NCBI GenBank assembly: GCA_947579605.1
Contig: OX388312.1
Coordinates: 25,443,313-25,507,312 of the forward strand
Length of the DNA stretch: 64,000 bases
DNA from: Athripsodes cinereus
Lineage: Eukaryota > Arthropoda > Insecta > Trichoptera > Leptoceridae
Direction of reading: 5' to 3'
The position numbers were made by a program, and so were the translations under genes. The notes under the pieces are model-generated. The model searched no databases, was not told the origin of the DNA, and saw only the letters and a program-made list of their open reading frames with translations. Below, piece by piece: positions 56,229-64,000 of this stretch (position 1 is the stretch's first letter; the number at the start of each line of letters is the position of its first letter).

Positions 56229-57095
56229 ACAAACCAAAATCCAAAAAAAAAAAGCAAAACACAGATATGTGCGAAGCAACGACCAAAATATATACAACGA
56301 CCTAATAAAATAGACGAAACAAAACCCACTCTTTTCTATAAATTTTAGAGTGTCCTGTGAATGACAAGTATTCATAAAATATCACGAATATCACTTTAAC
56401 ATTTTCAATTCATAGATGAGGCATGTCACCCATCCCGAATATTATCCATAAATAGATAGAAAAAAATACAAATGTAGGCAGTGCACAGTGTAAGAGCAGT
56501 TAAGGATGACGCGGGATCTTATATTTGTGAGGGAATGATGACCCTCAGCAATGAAGACAGCAATGAGAGAGACAGAGTAATTATGAATGTCCAAAGGAAC
56601 AATAGCAAATTGAAAAGACTTTCTGAAGAAAGGCATTAAGGTTTACGGTTCCCGACGGCCAGGAAGGCTCTATCATGGTACCTATACTATTAAAATATCA
56701 ATTCGACAACGATATCAGAACTTTAGGAATGTAATAGAAATATATATCTAAATGCAAGAGTCTTGCTCACTCAGTGCTTGTCTAATAATAACGTGAAAAT
56801 GAAGGATTTCGATATCCAAAAAAAACTATATCTATGAGTTGTCTTCCTTTCTTTTACGTAAGTTTTCGAGCTTTTTAATAGGCACAAGTATAAGCAAAAG
56901 CAAAATATCACCTATTTATTTTACATATTCAATTAGGCGATAAGATGTTCCATTCATCCAGGATACCTTTCTATTGGCACGAAGAGGACAACTTGTACAT
57001 TTATTACATGTAGTTATTCCGCTAGCTACCCTACTTGTTTGCTCTACATATATAGGATACTCGAAAACGCACACAAAACAGTGGGATGCCAATTT
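56229..57095. repeat. Decayed repeat-B copies
   Basis: Three diverged pieces: 56325-56445 (+, TTTTAGAGTGTCCTGTGAAT, GAGGCATGTCACCCATCCCG), 56845-57035 (+, ACGTAAGTTTTCGAGC, GGCACGAAGAGGACAACTTG, CTAGCTACCCTACTTG) and 57057-57092 (-, ATACTCGAAAACGCACAC, CAGTGGGA). The remainder is unassigned. Confidence 0.5.
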
Positions 57096-57966
57096 TATAT
57101 CGGATACTTCAGGAAGGATTTGAAAGCAAAATAGACATAGGTACTATATTTTTTTCATTTCATGTAATGTGCAGATATAGAACATCAATGCACCTGTATA
57201 GGAAATCGATAAAATCCCGGCTTGTCACAGTTGTCACAGTCATAACAACAGTATGCATTACAAGTAGGTACACTGTAGTTACTGGTTGTGTGTGCAAATG
57301 GGTCAGTAGGTGAAATACACACATGCATATCATAATAATATGTACCTACAATTATAAATTACTTATTATTATACAATGCTCCTCTCTGGAACACAGTGCA
57401 AAAACCAGCCTCCTCCATTCAGAATGTCTTTGCGACAATTGAGTCACATCATTCGACGACATTACTAGCGTTCTGATGTCATTGACACAGAAATAGTGAA
57501 TTTTGAAGAGGAACTTCAGGCAATCCAACACCACGAGGACGAGAGAACAGTGCACTTCTTGACTGTCTGTCATTTGACATTCTCAAACCTATATAACAGA
57601 CACTACAGGTCTTTGTTGAATGCCTTGGTACACAGCACGTAAATAAACCTACCCTTAAGATGACCATTATTATGAAGTCCACCTAAGCTCTATTATTTTA
57701 TTCTGTTATAGGTATACTTCATGAACATCGATATACCGCGATTACTTTTTTATACTAAAATGTAAGAAACATATAAAGTGACCCTCATTGACACTTATCA
57801 GCCCTTAGATCCAGGTTTAACTATCATAATTATTAAAATTTTATTAATCACACAATTTTGATAATAATTATAAAAATGATTAAAAAAATATATGAGCAAT
57901 TGGCTTAAAAATAATATTAATATTTTATATTGTGATACTGCAGTAGTGCACACGTGGTAGAATTCC
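57096..57966. other. No gene or recognised repeat seen
   Basis: Small frames at 57086-57313 and 57352-57682 are not supported by domains, signal peptides or splice sites. Confidence 0.45.
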
Positions 57967-58139
57967 ATAATTAGGTAAATATAGAAACAAGTGTTTCTTT
58001 CTACTTCAGATTATAAATCGTGAAAGAGACGTCTTTCGACTTGTCAGTTTGATAATGACCTGACAAGTCGAAAGACGTCTCTATCACGATTTATATCATA
58101 TAGTAGAAAGAAACACTTGCTTCAATTTCCCTAATTATC
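57967..58139. repeat. Foldback family F, copy 3 (173 bp, arms ~80 bp)
   Basis: Arms from ATAATTAGG to its complement CCTAATTAT. They include AACAAGTGTTTCTTTCTACT and its near-complement, and a perfect AGAGACGTCTTTCGACTTGT stretch pairing with 58060-58082. A ~12-base loop separates them. It shares the GACGTCTTTCG core and the CTACT..ATA block with copy 2. Confidence 0.85.
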
Positions 58140-59880
58140 AATATTATTATTTTACTTAATGCTCTGTGGATTCCCCGACAAATAATGGGTTTTCCTACTT
58201 TTTTATCTATATTTTCGAGAACCTTATAAAAACAGGTCCTTACTCATAAAACATCCATATAGGCAAAAGACATTTGACATCATCAGTTTGACCATGAGAT
58301 AACTAAATAAGTACAAATCTTGCATTTATTTGATAAATCAATTTATGTATGTTTTTTTATAGCTTGACTTACATAGTTAAGTATTATTTGTAACGCGAAG
58401 TACAACCTGCGTGTCTCTTAGTTAGTACTTTGGGTACCTTACTTGTGAGATATGCCGTGATGGTATAGGTAGATATTGCATAATATGTAATGCCCTGATA
58501 TTATTTTTCTACATTAGATGTTACAGTGCTGGTGTGTCAGCATTTATAGTCCATCAATGAAAAGGTATAAAATATTGCAAAAGTAGGTAAAGCTATAGCT
58601 ATATCTCTTACTGACTGCAAGATTCTATACATGTTCAAGATTTGTTAAATCATTCGTTACGGATGGATTGCCATAAGAAAAAATATTTCTCACATCATTT
58701 CTTTTCTATCTATTTATACCTACTATAACGGCATCTCGGCTAACTGAATGAAATAAAAATACATGTTGACATCTCACTCTATTCTGTAATTTTTCAAGAA
58801 AAGAGTTTGTTACGAAAACATCATGAACAAGATATTTAATATTTTCAATCCAGCAGCAATGAGGTATTTCACTCACCCATAATGTTATTTTTATAAACAC
58901 AGAAAGAACACGGCGGTTCGTCTGCTGGCTACAAACAAAAATGTGAAAATTACCTAAAATTTCAACAATAGACCATTAAAGGATGACGTTACAGAAAAAT
59001 CATTGAGGGGCATCAGGCATCCCAACACAACAGACGATTACGGTGTAATATTAGGTGGAACGCCTAAAGAATACCTAATAATCAAAAAAACTATCAGTGT
59101 CGATTTTGTTATTATTTTATCGTCTGATTTTCTTTTTTTTTTTCTCTTATGGCATAACATCTTACAAGGATGATTTGCGCAATCTGACTGTTTACCCCCC
59201 AAGCAAAAGCAAATCCATAGACAAGACCACGTGACCTTTAATGGTCTATATCTGTGTTACGATACAAAGGTTGCATAAAAAACGGAATTACCGATAGCGA
59301 CTAAAAACAATAGGTACATTAGTTTTTAATGGCATTCTTTTACTTATTTTTTTTTAATTATTAATGCATATCACAATTTAAAGCGCGTATCAAATATGGG
59401 TGAGTAGAAAGATCTACAAGACAATGTGCATAAGTCTTAGTGTGGTTTCAGTCTCATACAGAATGATATATTTACACTAAACACATATTTACATGCAGTA
59501 ACTCTACTGACTACCCCACTGATTAAATAATCCATAATCGGATATTTTTCCTTTTATTTTTATTATTTCCTTAAAAAATATTAATCGTTAGCAACTAAAA
59601 AATCTAGGTTGGTACCTACTAGAATTTTATTGATATTTATTTTGTAAAACTTCAAATTAATGAAAAAAAAATACTAAATACAATACATGTCGAAACCTAG
59701 ATCACTCTTATAAAGTATTGATAAAAGGAAAAATAGGTACTAATTAAATTCATTAAAGTACACAATAAAAATTAAAACAAGAACTGAAAATGAAATATTT
59801 TCAATGTATAGAGAAAATAAACAAAATTAAACCCGTGAAAAAAGAAGTGATACCTACAACAAAACAGACATAGGTATCTA
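58140..59880. other. No gene seen; decayed repeat-B pieces
   Basis: 58168-58470 and 58730-58950 keep fragments of B block order (GGATTCCCCGAC, ATTTTCGAGAACC, CTTGTGAGATATGCCGTGAT). 59480-59545 may be a further 3' scrap. The rest is AT-rich. Confidence 0.4.
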
Positions 59881-59940
59881 CATACGTATCTACTTGCTGT
59901 AAGTAAGTAGGTACTTACAGCAAGTAGATTCGTACGTATG
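59881..59940. repeat. 60-bp palindrome
   Basis: CATACG, TATCTACTTGCTGTAAGT and their complement ACTTACAGCAAGTAGAT plus CGTACGTATG surround AAGTAGGT. Near-perfect. Confidence 0.7.
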
Positions 59941-60144
59941 TCGGTAATTATAAATATATTTAGAACCTTTATTCATTGTCTTTGGAATTTCTTTCATATT
60001 TTATTTCTTACTGCCATGAAAATTTAATAAGTACTCGGGACATATTTTACACACACGATATTTTTTTTTAAGTAAAGAAGTTTGGTCTGTATTTATTTAG
60101 ATATCTATATCCCCGTTCAAATGCTTTTTTATAAAAAAGAAAAG

Positions 60145-60317
60145 ATGTATCTGGGTATTGTTTGTTATAAACCCAAATACAGCCCTGTACACCTTTCACA
60201 GTAAGCTAATAAAAGCGTGTGTCGTGAAAGGGGAGTTTGTCGGTACCTACCTGGTATCGAACCACGGACCCCTTGTTCACGAGGCCGAGACTCTACCTCC
60301 AGGCTACCGATGAACTC
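60145..60317 (-). mobile_element. SINE A, copy 6
   Basis: Complement of the SINE A consensus from TATCTGGGTATTGTTTGTTA through CGTGAAAGGGGAGTTT and GTATCGAACCACGG to GGCTACCGATGAACTC. Essentially complete. Confidence 0.85.
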
Positions 60318-60370
60318 TAAACGAACTTTAATCTATTTACTTGTACGATTATATATTCGCAATCGCAACA

Positions 60371-60577
60371 GGGTTACTCTTGACATAACTAAACACGATC
60401 TTAATCTAGTCTTGATCTTGATCATACGACGCACGAAGGGACTATGGTCAAAAACACCGCGCTACCGCTAACGCGCGATCGGTTTGTGTGTATTTTTGGC
60501 CAATAGTCACTTCGTGCGTCGTATGATCAAGATCAAGACTAGATTAAGATCGTGTTTAGTTTTTTCAAGAGTAGCCC
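60371..60577. mobile_element. Long hairpin element with perfect 52-bp arms (207 bp)
   Basis: 60387-60438 and 60510-60561 are exact complements. Outer GGGTTACTCTTGA / TCAAGAGTAGCCC extend the arms. Inner ACTAT..CAAAAA / TATTTTTGG..AATAGT and a CGCG-rich core pair as well. No clear target duplication. A foldback MITE or hairpin-RNA locus. Confidence 0.8.
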
Positions 60578-60954
60578 AGCTGACATGTAACAGAAAAAGC
60601 GATGCATATGATTCCATTTGAAAGAAACCAGTAAATGGAAAAATCTTAAGTCGATGTTTTTGATTTTTTTATACTTCGTGCTAATTCCTTCTTTTGTTGA
60701 GACCTTCAAACACTTCTTTTTTTGCTGTTAATTTTTTTTAGCCGCCATTTTTTTATCGACCATTCTTTTTCTACAATAAAATGCGTGATTATGGCTCTAT
60801 ATCTTATTATATACCTACAACAATATATTGTTTCGAAAATTTCAAAATAATATCTTTTTAATACTATTAAGTAACTTTTTTTCGTTTGTATTTTTTTTTT
60901 GTATTTTTATAATATAAGTAAGCTTGTTTTAACTAGATAGGTATATCTCAATGT
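60578..60954. other. No gene or recognised repeat seen
   Basis: T-rich, no supported feature. Confidence 0.45.
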
Positions 60955-61085
60955 GTCGTGGTTAGATGATAAGTGATAATCTCGCCACTGCATATCGTCC
61001 TAATATTTAAATTTTTAAATTTTGTATTGTTTTGTTAACACTGTTATATAATGCTGATGTGCAAAAAGAATAAATAAATAAAATA
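60955..61085 (+). repeat. Repeat D (LINE 3' tail), copy 2
   Basis: CGTGGTTAGATGATAAG then GTGATAATCTCGCCACTGCA and a tail GATGTGCAAAAAGAATAAAT, matching the complement of 29649-29808. Confidence 0.65.
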
Positions 61086-61129
61086 AAATCAAAAAAATAT
61101 TTTTATGTAATCCAAGTAGATACAAGAGC

Positions 61130-61480
61130 AGACACAACTAAAACCAAAAGTATTATACGAACCACAGAGATGCGAACTTTGCGAACCATTGCTAGAAAAT
61201 GCCTACGAGATCGTGTTAGAAATATTACAATCCGGGAGATGTGTGAGGTCCAAGATATTGTTAGATGGGGAAGACAACGGCGGAAATTCTGATACGAACA
61301 CGTCCTGAGGATGAATAATACCAGAATCCCAAATATTGTTCTACATGGACTACCTAAGGGACGACGCCCACCAGGAGACCCCCAAAACGACGGAAGGTCA
61401 ACTGGGCCTCCACATCGCCCAAAGACCCTCCTGCATAAACAGACCTTTGGGTCTAATAAAAGATTAAGAAGAAGAAGTAT
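61130..61480 (+). pseudogene. LINE ORF2 C-terminal fragment with in-frame stop
   Basis: Translation gives EMRTLRTIARKCLRDRVRNI, CEVQDIVRWGRQRRKF, a stop, then EHVLRMNN and RIPNIVLHGLPKGRRPPGDP, followed by further codons with a frame change and an AAGAAGAAG tail. MRTLRTIAR-LRD-VRN-IRE-C-VQDIVRWGRQRR is a very characteristic ending of an insect LINE protein group. The stop and frameshift show it is dead. Confidence 0.85.
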
Positions 61481-63371
61481 ATTTCAAAATATAGTGTTTT
61501 GAAATTTTCATACATGACATTTTTTTAGCATAATCCTACAAAACAAAACTGTGCGATGTCGGTATATACCTATGTATAGTGTTTAGTGTATGATTATATT
61601 GTTTATGATAAAAAAAAATACACACAAATTAAGCCACAATGTTCCTAAAAAAGTGATTTTTCTTCTAGGAATGTACTAATAGCTTATAATGTAAACAATT
61701 TGTACCAAATATGCTTTTTATATGAAAAATGAAATACTTTACTTAGCTTGACTCACCATTTACTCACATGTAGTAAACCTTTCTCCAAGAATTAAACAAA
61801 ATATTCAAAAACAATATTCCATTCCCTTCTACGAAATAAGACTACAACTTTAAATAAGTGGAAATGCTCAATCTTCCCTAACTCTAAATTAAATTACTTA
61901 TAATACACACTTATTACCTTGCGGTGACTGAGGGTTCTCTTACATGCACCTATCTATCTACTAACCTATACAAGATTTATGATGTTCACTAAGGCTCGGC
62001 GACCCATTAAAAATAGATCGATATTAGGTTAGTGCCCTAGGAGTGCACATCAGTAGTGCACTGAACACGCGGGGACATTACCCCCTCATCCAGGTGATGC
62101 ACGGCGACTCCCATTAACCCGACAAAACTCATCACAGGCTCTGAAACACGATACGATGCCCTACTTTCTCATGCAGAACAATCATCACCCTCTACAAACA
62201 AGTGGCAGCTGCCTATATTAAAACATAATGTGCACCTGCACATATCAAATTATGGCCTGTTGTTATTTTGTTCTCTACGACACTCGACAAAGCTAACAGC
62301 TCCAAGTATGTACATGGCTACATTTTAATCTTTTTGGTATATTTGTGTATAGCTACGAAGACGTTTCTGAATATTTGAAAAGCTACATAATTATTTTGGA
62401 ATCAACATACTTATATTTTATCTTGTTATAAATAATATCTATGTTTACAATATTATGCGAATATCTTCGATGACCGCTATTATTTGGCAAAAAAAGGATA
62501 ACTAAATAAGCTTTCTTTGGGAGTTTAAATTACAAAATTAAACACATCAGATTTACTGACTAAATGTATTTTATATCGAACAATAAATTATTGTTATATT
62601 TTAAATAAATAATTTTGGGTTTGTTAGAAGAAGTCGCGTCCTTGCGATAAACTTTCCCTCTGTATATTGATTATAATCTAATTTGAATCCATTTCTCTAT
62701 AAAATTGTATGTACTTATTGTGATTAAAGTACAGTAAAGAATGAATAAATAAAAAATATAACCTAATTATTGTAGTTTATGTGAAAACATATCATAAAAT
62801 TTTCATTTATATGCATAATTATCATATTCATCTATAATGTATTATTCCTTTACATTGTTAGCTATCTCCTAAGCATAAGTAATTAGCTAACACCATCTAT
62901 AGATATCATTTTGGCTGGTGTTGGTAAAAAGTTTACCTGATCGGCTGATCTACTAAAAATGAATGCAAATTTGATTTGTCGGTACCAAAAAAAAACTAAA
63001 AGGGTACCTATTCAGAGTTGTTCACGGACAGTGATCACTCGGAATGATCCTTTAAATTGAAAAGGTGTGAATGGACGTTTCTTCAATAGCGATGACGGAT
63101 GAAAGCAATTACCACTCGACGTAATTCTGATGAGAAATCCTTTCACTGAAACGACCATAAATATGTTTTTTTTCTATTATTTGTCCTATTCTTTTTGAAT
63201 AAGTATTCAATGTCCGAATCATAAACAAAATGAATATGTTTTTGTGGACTCTTGTGAGAATTTTATCAATTTGTTTTTATATTTCATAATTGATAAGTAT
63301 TTTTAATATGTTTCTTGGCAGTGAAAACATAGGATGAATACGCTTTTGATAAATATCTCTGACTCTGTAAA
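61481..63371. other. No gene seen; unassigned GC-richer block and a LINE-like tail
   Basis: 61985-62215 is less AT-rich than its surroundings and may be part of an unrecognised retroelement. 62705-62760 resembles the GTACAGT-AAGAATAAATAAA tail seen near 1060 and 31200. Nothing else is supported. Confidence 0.4.
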
Positions 63372-63905
63372 TCATGCTTGTCTAAAGTGGTGCGGCCCAA
63401 AACACTTGGAGATGCGGCCCAAACGCAAATTATGAAAATATTTAAATATTATTTACCTCGCGATAAATATCCAGATTTTCATAACCATGCATTGTTAATG
63501 TCGTCAGCTTTTGGTACATAATACATATATTTGCGAACAACTTTTTTCAAAAATGAAATATACAAAAAAAAAATAGGACAAGGATCACCGATAAACACCT
63601 TGAATATACATTAAGACTTGCAACTTCATCAATTGAACTCAATATCGATTTGCTTGTTCAACAAAAGCAAATCCATCCATATATAATATATACATTTTTA
63701 TACATATGTTCATTTATAATTTTATACATATATATTTAATTCAAATATAAAAAAAGAAGTTATTTTATTTTAATAGAACTACATATAGGTATACAGTTAA
63801 TTTTATTTCCATTTGTTGAAAAAATATTTATGTGCGGCCCAGCATATATTTTTTTTTTGCAATGTGGCCCTCGTATGGTCAAAGTTAAGACATCAATGCT
63901 GTAGA
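63372..63905. mobile_element. Candidate TIR element with GCGGCCC subterminal motifs
   Basis: The left end has GTCTAAAGTGGTGCGGCCC and a second GCGGCCCAAAC. The right end has TGTGCGGCCCAGC and TGTGGCCCTCG, then GGTCAAAGTTAAGACATC. The outermost segments are roughly inverted (ATGCTTGTCTAAAGT / GTTAAGACATCAATG). Target duplications are not clear. Confidence 0.4.
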
Positions 63906-64000
63906 TGATCATCCATGCTACTTAAGATCTAATCGATAGTTCAAAATATTATTTTAAAAATTTCCAGTGAGAGATTCTAGTTCTCCCATTTCTAAGAGCC
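63906..64000. other. No feature seen to window end
   Basis: Short AT-rich end of the window. Confidence 0.4.

Overview
This is a 64 kb piece of an AT-rich, intron-containing, transposon-rich animal genome, most probably a moth or butterfly (Lepidoptera). The grounds are the many palindromic TAGGTACCTA-type motifs, tRNA-headed SINEs and LINE tails of the kind seen in lepidopteran genomes, gypsy-type LTR elements, and consensus GT-AG introns around secreted-protein exons. No bacterial-type operons, CRISPR arrays, rRNA genes or free-standing tRNA genes are visible.

Layout. 1-6155: the 3' end of a CR1/Daphne-like LINE, then layers of short repeats (SINE A, repeat B, a mariner-like foldback, LINE tails). 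6156-15318: a complete Ty3/gypsy LTR retrotransposon, 9163 bp, inserted into that repeat cluster. It has two 655-bp LTRs that look identical by eye, a perfect 4-bp target duplication (CTAT), an intact gag with a zinc knuckle, and an intact pol (protease, RT, RNase H, integrase). Pol lies in the -1 frame behind an A_AAA_AAC slippery heptamer and a well-placed stem. Its 1.4-kb leader and 2.2-kb 3' non-coding region carry their own repeats, including a tandem array with cAMP-response-element-like TGACGTCA cores. 15319-38400: mostly non-coding, with at least a dozen repeat-B and SINE-A copies, a PIF/Harbinger-like MITE, a hAT-like MITE with a perfect 8-bp duplication, foldback hairpins and LINE debris. 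38400-49500: similar repeat-rich DNA, but 38415-38570 looks like a real exon encoding a signal peptide. 49500-53750: the one clear host gene, with TATA box, non-coding exon 1, and two coding exons for a 408-residue secreted, cysteine-free, Tyr/Pro-rich then acidic protein with dibasic sites near its C-terminus. 53750-64000: more repeats and LINE remnants, plus a hairpin with perfect 52-bp arms at 60371-60577.

How parts relate. The gypsy element is self-contained and looks capable of making Gag and Gag-Pol. Repeat B behaves like a SINE (11-12 bp target duplications in two copies) and shares its 3' end with a LINE family (called LINE E here), which suggests LINE E-type machinery mobilised it. 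Several MITEs fold into long hairpins; one foldback family (core GAGACGTCTTTCG) occurs three times. All family names for repeats (A, B, C, D, E, F, H) are labels used only in this annotation.
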